NCBI GenBank assembly: GCA_029168955.1
Contig: JAPDOI010000010.1
Coordinates: forward strand, 2,813,001-2,877,000
Direction: 5' to 3'
DNA length: 64,000 nt
From: Aplectana chamaeleonis
Taxonomy: Eukaryota; Nematoda; Chromadorea; Rhabditida; Cosmocercidae
Under the pieces are notes generated by a model. The model was not told where the DNA came from, did no database searches, and was given only the letters and a program-made list of their open reading frames with translations. The position numbers and the translations under genes are program-made. Shown here piece by piece: positions 32,830 through 43,627 of the stretch; position 1 is the first letter of the stretch, and each line of letters starts with the position of its first letter.

Positions 32830-35800
32830 TTGTGTCAGGGCCTTTTTTGCAAGACCGATCAGAAATTGCTCGTATTTTGAGAGGATAGAGCTTACTTATG
32901 GGACGTTGTATTAGTACCTTCCGAAAAGGAATTTTCAACTTTGCGGAGCGTATTAGCCCCTCCAAACTTGATACAAGCTTCCTTATCTTTCCGATATTCC
33001 AGTGCCCTCGTGGTAAGAGGTCGTGTTCAATAAGAACTATCTCTCCTTCTTCTGGAACATTTCTGGAATTATGCCTTCGTTCTTTGAAAAAATGATTTCT
33101 GTGAATCTCTCAAGAGGGACAAATACTCTATGTTCCAAATATCCCAGAAATTGTCAGCAATAACTTCTGAGTTCCTCAGCGCCTCTCTTGCTTGAGCGAC
33201 AGCTTGCATACAGTCGGGATCATATGTTTCGTCTTCGGCATCGCTATCGCGCGATTGCTACGAAGGCAGCGAAAATTGATATTCCCTTGCGAAAAAATCA
33301 ATCGGCCGCAAGGCAAACGCGCAGATATCGGAGGTGCTGATCACCGTGATCGGCCTTGTATTGATAATTGCTTCGATTCGTGTAACGAGTGTGCTCAATT
33401 CAGAGAAGGTCAATTTTCGCCCACCCACGCTTTTCTGATAAGCCGTTTTCACTGTGCTGACTAGCCTTTCCCATACACCACCCATCCACGGGACTCCTGC
33501 AGGATTGAATATTCACCTGATTCTGTTTTTCGCACAATAGCTCAATACCTAATTTTCTGTCGCATCGCTTGCGAACATCGAGTCAATGACTTTTTGTCCA
33601 AGAACGAAATTCGTCCCACAATCTGAACGAATAATGGAGGGTACTCCACTACGTGATACAAATCGGATGAAACTAATCAAAAAGCCTTCGGCGGAGAGAT
33701 CTTCTACAAGTCCCAAGTGAATCGCGCGCATTGTCAGACATGTGAAAATGCAAACGCATCTTTTGCACTGATCGGGAGGGCTGTGCCATCCAAAAGCGTT
33801 GTCGACCTAACGATAACAGGTGATTTTTACCGCAGTGAGCGTTACGTACGTGGAGATCAGTCAGGATAAGACGCAAGTGGAGACTTTGCCGGTATGAAAA
33901 TGGGATTTTGAGTATCTTACGATAAATTGGCCTTTTGTAGACGGGACTTGCAGCGGATTATCCCGTTGTCGTCTTGGAAAAACGATTTTTCAGAGTAACG
34001 TTTTCGCAGATCTTCAGTACTGTGACCCTGATGTGTGCCACGTATCAAAGCTTTTTCGGCAGCACTCATGTCGTCATCTGTTATTGCTATTTCGCTTGAG
34101 AACTTTGGAATGTTTTTGAGCCGGAAAATTCTCCCTTTATGACATAATCTTTCTGCCAATTTGAAGATGCATTTTCCCAATTAACGTTTTCGCAGATCTT
34201 CAGTACTGTGACCCTGATGTAAGCCACGTATCAAAGCTTTTTCGGCAGCACCTGTTATTGCTATCTCGCTTGAGAACTTTGGAATGCTTTTGAGCCGGAA
34301 AATTCTCCCTTTATGACATAATCTTTCTGCCAATTTGAAGATGCATTTTCCCAATAAAAATGTCACACGTAATGCCTTTGTGAAATCAATTAATCTCTGA
34401 AGGTCGAGTAGATTAGCTGACTCCTTGCAAGGTTGCGACTGGATTTCAACAAACGCAGCTTGCGTAGAATGGCCTCGCTCGTCAACGAGGTCGTAGGATT
34501 GAATGCAATCTATGCCTGTGAGCAGTTTACTTTCGTTTTCTTCCAATAACCATTGTGGTCCTTTTATCGAATCCAGGCTGGGCAGTTGAGAGCTTGTGAC
34601 CCCTCGTGTCCCAGCATCTGCGGAAATTTTTTTCTCCGAGGACGCGGAAAAGATGGCACGCACATCCTTGACTTGTGAGCCAATTGATAATTGTCCTGAT
34701 GCGATCTTTCTGATTGGACACGAAAAGTGGAAGCTTCCGTTGTGATTTGACCCAGCTAAGTGCGATTAAGCTATCACTTGCTATGTTCACTTCTACAATT
34801 TTTCCAGATACCGCAGATGCGATAGATTCGGCCAGTCTGAGACCAATAAGAATAGCAAGAAATTCTAGCTTAGGAATGGACAACTTTCTTTTCTTCGGTG
34901 CTAGTCTGGTTTTACCGCTGACGAGCTCCGATATCTCAGGAGAGCAGGTTTTCCATGTACGCGCAGACGGCCATCGCCTGATTGCTCGCCTCAGAGAAAA
35001 CCCACAGTCTCGCACTTTATACAGATCTTCTAGAAAAAATAATTGTCGCGGTGTTTTATGTGAGAGGATTTTATGCCTTTGGTGATCTTCTGCCACTCGT
35101 CTTTGAAATGCGGATCCACAGTTGCACTCCAATCCGAGTAGTTATCGAAAAGCTTACGAAGCAAGCGCTTCTGGCTATTCATGAGCGGGGCACCAAGGCC
35201 AATGGGGTCATATATCGAATGGTGGTTGCGCAGGAAATCTCTTTCTGTGTATGGCTCGGAGGGAAGCTGGTATCCAACGAAAAGGTGTCAGTTACCGGGT
35301 CGTAATTTACCCCAAGCAGTTTCATACATTTGAAGGGTGCTCTGTCATTTTCTGGTACTTGACAGTTGACCGCTGCTGAGTTACTTATAAATGCTTTCAA
35401 ATTCATTCCGATAGTTGCAAACATTTCTTTTGATTGCTCGTATTTTTTGACAGACTCCTCTTCGGAATCTGCTCCCATTTGTACGTTGTCGACGTAAAGC
35501 AGTTTCAAGGTTTCGTTCGCAAGTGGCGTGCTGATGTTACTCAAATACGCTTTAATCGCCATGTTCAACATACTAGGAGAGGCCGTAATTCCAAACGGGA
35601 CGCGTTTCCAGCGGTACTCTACCAAATTTTCATGGAATGGTGGCTTGTTGGGATCTCGTATCCAGATGAATCTGCATAGATCACGATGCGGTTCCTCAAT
35701 TCGAATTTGTGTGAAAGCGGCCTAAATGTCTGCTATCAGTATTATAGGTTTCTCTCTGGCTGCAATCATAATGTCATGGATCTTATTTACAAATGATGCT

Positions 35801-36957
35801 CCTGTATAGATGACATCGTTCAGAGACAGACGGCCCCTCTGCTTGGAAGAAGCGTCAAACACTATTCTGAGGGGGGGGGGGGTGACTTGTGCTCTTTCCA
35901 TACCCCAGAATGAGGCATATAATATGTCCCTACTGAGTTTGGAACAGTGCCGTTCACCTTCTCGATGATATCTTCTGCGAGGTATTGATCAATGATTTTC
36001 ACGTACCACTATTTCCATTCCGGAAAGGAGTTGAGGTGCTTGACTTGTGCTATTAGTCGACGGAGCGACATATTATAGTCATCTGTCAAGTACACAATAT
36101 TCTCCTTCAATGGGAACGGTGCCGTTACGCTGTTTTCTCAGTACTTGACTTGGCATACTTGTCGAGGTAAGCGTACATGCTTTCGTCATCGGACCCCTCT
36201 TTGGTGGGAATTCCTAGGGCTTCTAATTCAAACATATTTTCGATCATCTCTGCCTCAGAAATAACCGTATTGCATGTTTCGACATAGCCGTCAGAGGCCT
36301 TTGATTCGAGCTTTCCACGCCCATACGCTGCGTATCCGAAAAGAGTTCTCGCTACTCGTAAACCCGTGGGAAGCTCGATAGGAGAGGTGTTTTCGATTAC
36401 TAGTGAACTATACAGATCGATTCCAACGATAATATGTGGAAACTGATGCTCTCCGCGTAGTTTGCTATTTGTGAGGCAAATATTGTGATCTTCCATGAAT
36501 GCAATATCATTTTCCGTAATAACCGCGGACGGAAAGCCCTTGGTTATTGTTGGTTTTGTTTTCACGACAAACTCAAATTCTCTTCCTTGTGCGGTTCAAT
36601 TTTTAGAAAGGTCTCGCAAATACTTCTGATTTCCGATAGTGAAACTTGATCACTTCTGAGCACCGGAAGAGCCAGGAATTGTGCGGATTGTTCAAGAATC
36701 AGGCTCAAGTGCGCACCTGTACCGAAGAAAAATAGTGCTTTCTGGTACGAGTTGGTGGCGTAGTTCCATACTGATTTTTCTACCGTCATCAGATCGATTT
36801 GCTCTGCGTTTGGGGCGCATGTCATGTCATTGTTGTAAAACTGATTTCGGCCAGTAGTGGTGTTGCTTAACATATGGTACATATAGGGCTCTGTATTGAG
36901 AACTGGAGTCTGCTGTGCATTATTCGCATCATTTAAGGTTTGGATGTTTTCTTGCAA
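32830..36957 (-). pseudogene. BEL/Pao pol: protease, RT, RNase H, integrase, broken
   Basis: The protease region (36957-36125) has FFGTGAHLS where a DTGA motif is expected, then PHIIVGIDLY. RT (36120-35179) shows HSGVWK, RIVFDASSK and LNDVIYTG, motif A as LIADI-stop-AAF with a stop in place of a residue, and the catalytic box YVDN with its second Asp replaced by Asn. RNase H (35132-34527) has PKKRKLSIPKLEFLAILIG and ASDSLIALSWVKS. Integrase (about 33900-33258) has RAIHLGLVEDLS, IRSDCGTNFV and GGVWERLVSTVKTAY. A C-terminal DUF5641-like segment (PEEGEIVLIEHDLLPRGHWN) lies at about 33060-32830. A 180-base tandem duplication sits before the integrase. Confidence 0.85.
33995..34356 (-). repeat. 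tandem duplication inside pol
   Basis: 33995-34181 and 34182-34356 are nearly identical (both start TAACGTTTTCGCAGATCTTC and end GATGCATTTTCCCAAT), differing by a 12-13 base gap and a few substitutions. The duplication repeats the MGKCIFKLAERLCHKGRIFR segment and adds to the inactivation of pol. Confidence 0.92.
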
Positions 36958-37062
36958 TGAGCTTTGTACGACTCTACGATGAACATTTTTGACTTTATCC
37001 GAATGTGCAGTGTTTTCTTTGGAGAGGCATAGCGACTAGTTGCGCAGTTTTCCACAGCGTTT

Positions 37063-38357
37063 TCAGTTAGGTTTTTTACAATCGCTACTTTTGTGATTTT
37101 GGGAGGAACATTTCCAGCATAGGCTTTTCTCCATTATCACTGTCCTGCGTGCGCTTGCATCTTTTATCGTGCGGCATTGGTACGACTGATGGTTTGACCT
37201 CTCGCAAAAACTGCAACTATAGTGATTTTGAGCCTCTTCGGATTGCGGGCGAAAAGTGGAATTTCCACTTCTCGAGTATGTTTTATCTCGGTATCCTAGG
37301 CGCTCCATCACGTACGCGTTTCGATAATTACTATCTCGAGGTGGGCCAGAGTTTCACCTACGGTGTAATTCTCTACACCGTTGTTGTCTTTCAAGAAGTC
37401 TTCAAAGATATTGCGGGTTAGCTTCGTTAGTATTGTTTCGATCCACATTTGGTCGTGGATGTCAGATATGGCATACCCCGATGATGTCATTTCATTGACC
37501 AATGCACGCATCTCGTCAAAAACTGTTTCACAAGATCTTGAATTTTCTCGTGCCGGTTGTAGGGCATTTAGCCTTCTCATGACGTTTGCACGTACGGCGG
37601 TGGCAATGTCGTATTTCTTTTTTATTGTTTAAACCATCCACTCGTAGTTGTCGGGTACCATTTTTATTCCCCTTATGGTAATGACTGCATTACCAATGAT
37701 ACTTTCTTTTAGCATTATCATTTTTTCCACTGTATTTAATGCTTGGTTACTGTGTACCATTGAGTTGAATACAGCCCAAAACTCTTGGAAATTTTCCATG
37801 TTCCCCGAAAAGCGTGTGAGTGAGATCTGTGGTGGTTTGATGGAATGACGGCCGATGTTAGCATTCCCGATGTTTATGCTCCCACTATCAGTTGCCGCAA
37901 TCGGCGATCTTACTGTGGCTGCATTATTATGATGTGAGAATGCCTGCTGCGAACCTTGTTCTTGAAGCATCAGCTGCGTAGGATTTGCTGATTGCATGTT
38001 TTCTGGTGTGGACTTTGATATTTGCAAAATTTTATTCGGTTCTTGAATTTCACATATTTGGTCTGCCTTTATTGATTTCGACCCATTTGCCACTTCTCTT
38101 GTGATTTCTGTGGCCTCGTGCTGTATTTCTCGCGATCGGGCTTTCAGCGCCGTTAATAGGGCATCAGATTCCAGGATAACAGCATTGAACATTTCTTTTT
38201 CAATTGCCTGGAATTCGTCGAGAAAATCTTTTTTCTCGGATTTTTTCGTTTCGGCATACTCTTCTTGTATTTTACCGACTATATTTAATAATTCGCTTCT
38301 TGAGGTGCCTATTAACGAAACAGCGTTATCAATGGCCGCAATCGTTTTCGAATGCAA
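37063..38357 (-). pseudogene. BEL/Pao gag, frameshifted
   Basis: The minus-strand ORF 38357-37629 carries a coiled-coil-like N-terminal half (many Glu/Lys, residues 1-120) and then PPQISLTRFSGNMENFQEFW followed by VHSNQALNTVEKMIMLK, the DUF1759-type signature of Pao gag proteins. Frame changes near 37600 lead to 37580-37308 (MRRLNALQPARENSRSCETV). Another near 37310 leads to a zinc-knuckle region with CSFCERSNHQSYQC and CWKCSSQNHKSSDC. The true N-terminus is unknown because the GC-rich element inserts at about 38366, immediately upstream of the first visible Met. Confidence 0.85.
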
Positions 38358-38365
38358 GTGAGAAG

Positions 38366-38408
38366 CACAGGGGCGGAGCCCCGCGCCCCGATCGCCCGTC
38401 GTCGCAAC
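38366..38408. mobile_element. GC-rich palindromic element, left half (interrupted)
   Basis: Identical in order to the left half of 26101-26220 and broken at GTCGCAAC, the hAT target site. The right half resumes at 44925. Confidence 0.85.
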
Positions 38409-38516
38409 CAGGGATGTGCTGAAATTTTTTAAAAATTCACAGAAAACAGAAAATCGAGTTTTTCATAAAACAGAAAATAGAAAGGCCAAAACGACCAGAA
38501 AACAGAAAATTTTCAG

Positions 38517-38702
38517 AAAAAAATACTTACTGCATTTCAACATTTTTTTAAGTGAAGAGAGGATGTAATTCTGAATACTTTTGTCATACTTCTAATATAA
38601 TATCTACGGAAAAAAATACTTACTGCATTTCAACATTTTTTTAAGTGAAGAGAGGATGTAATTCTGAATACTTTTGTCATACTTCTAATATAATATCTAC
38701 GG
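38517..38702 (+). repeat. perfect 93-bp tandem duplication
   Basis: Two copies of a 93-base unit, each containing TACTTACTGCATTTCAACA and ending TAATATAATATCTACGG, lie head to tail with no difference that I can see. That implies a recent duplication or gene conversion. Confidence 0.93.
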
Positions 38703-39185
38703 AACTGCACAGATGACCTATAAGGCATTGATAGTAGCAATGACACGTCGAGTAGCAATGTGACGGTTACAACATCATTCGAGTTATTCTGAGAGTCTTG
38801 GCCCAGAAATAGCCCACCAGGCTCAACAACTAATCCTGTTGAGCTGTTTCTCGCACATTTCTTATTTCTTGACTGCGAGGTGGCTGCGATTATGCTGTTC
38901 GCGAAATAACCGAGAAATAATCGGGAAAACATTGGTAATTGAACCGACGGTGGTGTTGACATCTGAATCTGCCTCAAGAATGCGTTTTATACTCTCCTCT
39001 GAGAGCATTCTTTCGCGGCTGTTTCTCGACGACCATTATTTGACGCCTATTTTGCGACAACCAGCTATTTTCCGACCAGTACCACTTCTTGGCTATTACG
39101 CGAAAATCAGGCATTCTGTGGCTATTTATCGGCTATTGCTCGGGCAAAACTCTCAGAGCCCTCACCCGTATGGTAGTACGCCAGC

Positions 39186-39677
39186 TTAAAGGCACAGGAC
39201 ACCCAAAAAATAATTTCTCAGCTTTCATGCTGATCTTGGAGAGGGTGACACGCTGATCACAGTGGTACCTCTGAATTCGCCCAAGACCCCCTATGAACAG
39301 AGTTACGGCTCCTTAAAGATGCCTATGTTTTGAGGGTGAAAATTTGGTGGACGAGTTGTCTCGGGCCTGTATTTCTCTTCATTCGCAATCGTTGCGCGAG
39401 AGCGAACCAGGATAAGGAGAAAGCCCGGAAATGGATCAAAGAACGCGACACGGTCGAAATTCCTTAATCCATCCGGCTGATATCGAGGTCAACAACCAGG
39501 AAGAGGGTCGGGCCTGTGGTGGTGAGTGAAGTGGGTCGGGCCTGTGGTGGTAGCTTATTTCTCTCTTATTTGGAGGAATTGAGATCCCGCACTTGGCACG
39601 TGTTATACAGGAGGGGTCTACTACACAAATGAATGAAAATCATAAAATTCATTTCTGAGGGTGTACTGTGCCTTTAA
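39186..39677 (+). mobile_element. TTAA-type MITE, family 1, about 490 bp
   Basis: Starts TTAAAGGCACAGGACACCC and ends with the inverse of TTAAAGGCACAGTACACCC. Very similar to 47749-48239 throughout, including GAGGGTGAAAATTGGTGG-type and GTGTTATACAGGAGGGGTCT landmarks. Confidence 0.9.
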
Positions 39678-40164
39678 GGGCAGTGGTCACGATGATTTTC
39701 GTCCCCGACTTTTCCACATAAAACAATGCGTTGGCCTCCTAGTGTTACCCAAATTACGAATAAACTGCGAGAAACGCATTAAACATCGTATTTCAGTGAC
39801 ATTATTCTATAACATGGACTAGTTGTCCGGTTGGATGAATATGTTCATGGTGGTTGTCAACGGTGGAAAATTGGATTATCCGAAAATAAAAGAGTATTTG
39901 ATGCAAAGCAGGGTTACTTAGGGCCATAAGAAAAGAACGGAGCCATAGAGAGTAGAGAATTGCAAAGGACAAGTCCACAAAAGATTTTATTGTCACAACA
40001 AACACTTCCTGTGATACTTAAGAGGCAGGATGATACTTTAGGATTTCAGGTACTTCTGGTGCGTTTTTCTGAATTTCTACGCCATTCTAGTTATACCCGG
40101 GGGCCACTTAATCAATAAAGCGAATAATCTCAAAATTGAATATTAATGTGAACACTGCCTTTAA
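39674..40164 (+). mobile_element. TTAA-type MITE, family 2, abutting the previous one
   Basis: Starts TTAAGGGCAGTGGTCACGAT and ends with the inverse of TTAAAGGCAGTGTTCACAT. It shares its left TTAA with the right end of the preceding MITE, so one inserted into the target duplication of the other. Confidence 0.8.
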
Positions 40165-40328
40165 TAAGGGCTGCCTTCTGGGACAGACATCGGGTTCAGA
40201 CCCTCGTGTGTGCAGCAGCTGCTGCGAACAACTAACTGCAGCAGCTGCTGACAAGGGGGTTGAATTCCTGCTCTGCCCTGTGATGCTACCCCTAATGTGC
40301 CAGAGAACTACCCTACGAGTGCGTTAGT

Positions 40329-40744
40329 AGGGTTCGCGATAAAAACGATTGTTCAATTTCTTTATAAGAATGCAGGTCTGGTCATCACAGAAGTGAAAAT
40401 AAGGGAAAACTTGCATAAACGCTCAAGAACAAGCCAGAACGGCTAATTGGTGGGCGTACGCACACCCCCAACCAACAGGATTTCTATGAAAGCCTACTTT
40501 CTGTCTTCTATTTTGCCGCTAAAAAAGTAAGTAGTCTCTTGGTGTCCAGCAATTACTTTAAGTGCAGAATAAAAGGCGACAAAACAAACAATTGTAGAAA
40601 TCTTGTTAATTGGGGGCGGGCTGAGACCCAGAAATAACTTATTTCTGAGCTTTTTTTTCGACTTTCCACTTATTTTCACTTTTGTGATGACCAGGCCTAC
40701 CTTCTCAAAAAGAAACCACAATAAACTTTCTTATCGCGAACCCT
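40329..40744. mobile_element. 416-bp MITE with AGGGTTCGCGATAA ends
   Basis: The left end AGGGTTCGCGATAAAAACG pairs with the inverse of the right end, AGGGTTCGCGATAAGAAAG. Pairing continues at CTGGTCATCACAGAAGTGAA and its mirror, giving arms of about 85 bases. Confidence 0.8.
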
Positions 40745-41962
40745 GTCCTTAACAGCAATCGCACCATTAAAGGCATCGTACGCGCTGAAAACCACTCACC
40801 GTTTTTTCGGTTTGAATGATTCTCTGGGCCCACCTAAGAACGTAGGGAGAGTTTGTTCGATTAAAAACGCCTTATTGTGAAGATAAATGAGGTCGAATGT
40901 CTAAAATTCCGTCAAAAGAGGCCGGCCCTCCGTCAGTCATCTGGCACAATTTGCTGTCAGCCATCCTAATTGTAAATTATCAATATTTGATACACAACGG
41001 CTGAGGGAAGGGTCTAAGGATTACTCGCAAGTAAACATGCGTGGCTCGGCATTTTCCCACAGTCGTCGCGCACTCTCCTCATCGCATGCCTCTCGCCCTG
41101 CGCCCAGCACAAGAGCTATAGCGCAGAAAAACAAAGCACGCTAGCAGATCTAGATGAGCATGCGGTTACAGCCCTTGAACTAGCGTAAGGTACGTGTTTG
41201 GCGACCATTATTAACATGTTTAGGATTGCAAGAACTATTGCCGTTAAATTCAAGAAAATAAAAGATAAATCAAACAAATGAATCAGTGAAAAAATCTAAT
41301 AAACAATTAAGGAAAAAGTTTTGGAATTAGAATTATGATTCAATCATTCATCAACGTAGAGATACTGCGCAAAACTAAGGTTTTCGACTTAGAGACACGC
41401 TCTAAGCCTAATTGATCAGGACTGGATAGATTGAGGTTGATGAAGGTTATTCATAAAAAATTGCTGTAAACAATTACTCGTTGAGAAGTTTCTTTATACG
41501 ATGCTTTCTGATGTGAGTTTTGACGCATTATTTCTCTTTCTTGGCAGATGGTTAAAAGGAGAATTCACTCGATTTCCCTTAATATTTAGCTAAATATCAT
41601 TTAAAAACTATGACGGCAACGCATGGTCCGAATCGCAAAATAGATTAGAAAACAAATAGTTCACGGGTCGGAGCTCAGGCTGGCTGAACAGAAACATTTA
41701 TCATTTTTTCACTGTTGAACTATTAGCAGTAACAAAGAGGAGTTTAAGGAACTGCAACATCTCAAAATAAATTCATTTGTCGATGGTCCACATTATTCGT
41801 TTTTGTTTGGCGACTTGTCCGCAGAAATGCATGTTTCTACTCTTACACAAGTTTTATCACTGTGCCTTTGGGAAGCTTCAGTTCTGTAATCGATGCTATA
41901 CAGTGAAGTAAAACACAAACAAAGGTTTAAAACCATTTCTGCAGACTACCACCGGGATCTTA
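40745..41962. other. non-coding AT-rich stretch in the hAT-like element
   Basis: A TTAAAGGCATCGTACGCGCTG motif at 40767 resembles a TTAA-MITE end without a partner. Nothing else recognised. Confidence 0.35.
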
Positions 41963-42429
41963 CAAGTGAAGTATAAGAAGCGTAGGTCTGAACGGTAGAA
42001 ATCTAATGTCATGTGGGAATGTTCACGCATTACATGGTGAAATAGTGTTGGGCACTGGCCGCGAAAGATAGATCTGAAGGAGTTATAAGCTCCGAAAGTT
42101 TGCCGACCATCGACCTCCTCCTAGTCTACGAATTGTTAAGCGCTCGGGGTAACAGCATCGACGGAGCAAAGGGAGGAGGGGGCAGTGGTGGGCAAGTGAC
42201 CAGAGTTCGAATCTCCCCCAGAGCTGTCTTTTTGCAAAATCACGGAACTTTCACATTTTGATCAAAAATTATATCACAAATGTCATCTTATCCTTTTGCT
42301 GCGCGATATAGCCATATCGACAGTGAAATAGACTCGGGTACAAAGGATTTGAGGTTTTGTTTCCCATCAAAGCTTTCCCATTGTTTTGGGGAACTTGTGT
42401 ATATGATCGGAAAGTATTACCCCACATAT

Positions 42430-42905
42430 TTTGAACAAGTTACAAGAACCAATAAGTAACAGAAGGCGGTGCGCTTGGTGCAGTCGGCTTCTGCAACCAC
42501 CCGTAGTCTGACCGTCATGCCCCTCATTTTCCCATCAGGCAAGGTCGGAGAAATGCTCTTTGTCCAATTACCAGAGCCGGGTGGTCGCTTCCCATTGAAG
42601 GGTGTATTCAAGACGAAGAAGCTTAACGTCGTGAGCGGAACATCCCATATGATGACGACGTTAACAACACTTGCATTTTTCGAGAATGTTTTCATCCAGC
42701 AAATGCCGGAGAAATGTGTTCCCTTTCTCGACTAACGGAGTGATTTTTCCAATCAAAGCGCGATACAGGCTCTTGCCCCGGCGGGGAAAAACCTGCAGAT
42801 TTTGGCGAAACCGCCTGGCATAACAAGCTTGGTTCAGCTGGCAGACATCGGGTTTTCCAGCTAATCGGAAGCACTGCTCAAGCGATTTCACTCTACTATT
42901 GCTCT
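42430..42905 (+). pseudogene. DDE transposase fragment, pogo/Tigger-type (tentative)
   Basis: Plus-strand frame 42469-42735 translates to a region including SLTVMPLIFPSGKVGEMLFV, PEPGGRFPLKGVF, GTSHMMTTLTTLAFFENVF and KCVPFLD followed by a stop. Beyond the stop the same frame continues with PAGKNLQILAKPPGITSLVQ and LADIGF. The series (P)GGxFP, HMMT, the LLLDSW-like position (here PFLD-stop) and PPGxTSLxQ is the catalytic half of pogo-like DDE transposases as I recognise it. The stop replaces the Trp/Ser region after the second Asp. The N-terminal DNA-binding part is absent. Confidence 0.55.
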
Positions 42906-42967
42906 TCAAAATTTTAAAGTTTTAGAACGTTCAAAATAATATACGGTTTTCGGCGTGGACGATGACT

Positions 42968-43627
42968 TTAAAGGCAGCATACACGCTCGTAAGCATAGTC
43001 GAGATAACAGCATAGATAGGTCCGCACAGCCCGTACTATGTCGTCAACGACGTTTGAAGCGCTGAAAACTGTCCAGGATGACAGTATTTGACAATGATTG
43101 AGCAATCTTGCGTTCCACGCCCGTATTTTCACACCCCTTTGAGTAACTGAATGAGAATCGATACTTGTGAAAACGTGTGATAACTGAGAGTGATAGCACT
43201 ATCAAATGAGCGTGCACGAGAGAAATAGCTTGGTTTACTTGAGTATAACATGTTTGTGCACTGATAAAATCCTCCATTTCAAGAGGTCAGCCACAGTAGA
43301 GCGGCATTCTCGAAAGTGGACGAGAGTCATTGGGTATGCAGACATGTTATACTCAAGTAAGCCACGCTATTTCTCTCGTGCACTCCCATTTGATAGTGCT
43401 ATCACTCTCAATTATCACACGTTTTCACAAGTATCGATTCTCATTCTGTTACTCAAAGGGGTGTGAAAATACGGGCGTGGAAGGCAAGAATGCTCAAACA
43501 TTGTCAAATACTGTCATCCTGGACAGTTTGCAGCGCTTCAAACGTCGTTGACGACATAGTACGGGCCGTGCGGACCGATCTATGCTATTATCTCGACTAT
43601 GCTTACGAGCGCGTATGCTGCCTTTAA
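42968..43627. mobile_element. 660-bp near-complete palindrome with TTAAAGGCAGC ends
   Basis: Arms of about 300 bases: TTAAAGGCAGCATACACGCT at the left mirrors GCGCGTATGCTGCCTTTAA at the right. The internal ACTCAAGTAAGCCACGCTAT-type block is also mirrored, leaving a loop of about 80 bases. Flanking TTAA on both sides. Opposite-strand ORFs here mirror each other and are not genes. Confidence 0.9.

Larger units (their letters stand above)
30617..38365 (-). mobile_element. BEL/Pao-type endogenous retrovirus with env, decayed
   Basis: Reading on the minus strand the order is gag (38357-37063), protease, RT, RNase H, integrase (36957-32830) and env (32560-30617), the classical order for BEL/Pao elements with a captured envelope. 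All genes carry stops or frameshifts. No pair of LTRs could be found: neither 30430-30616 nor 45015-45600 contains an obvious direct repeat of the other. The 5' end lies beyond the nested insertion that starts at 38366, perhaps continuing after 45015. It is a fossil, not an infectious provirus. Confidence 0.85.

Noticed and set aside
42181..42240. Functional tRNA gene
   Set aside because: A B-box-like GTTCGAATC is present in both foldback arms, but no full cloverleaf with paired acceptor stem could be drawn.
43044..43551. Two similar ORFs on opposite strands near 43.1 and 43.4 kb
   Set aside because: They are the two arms of the 660-bp palindrome read in opposite directions.
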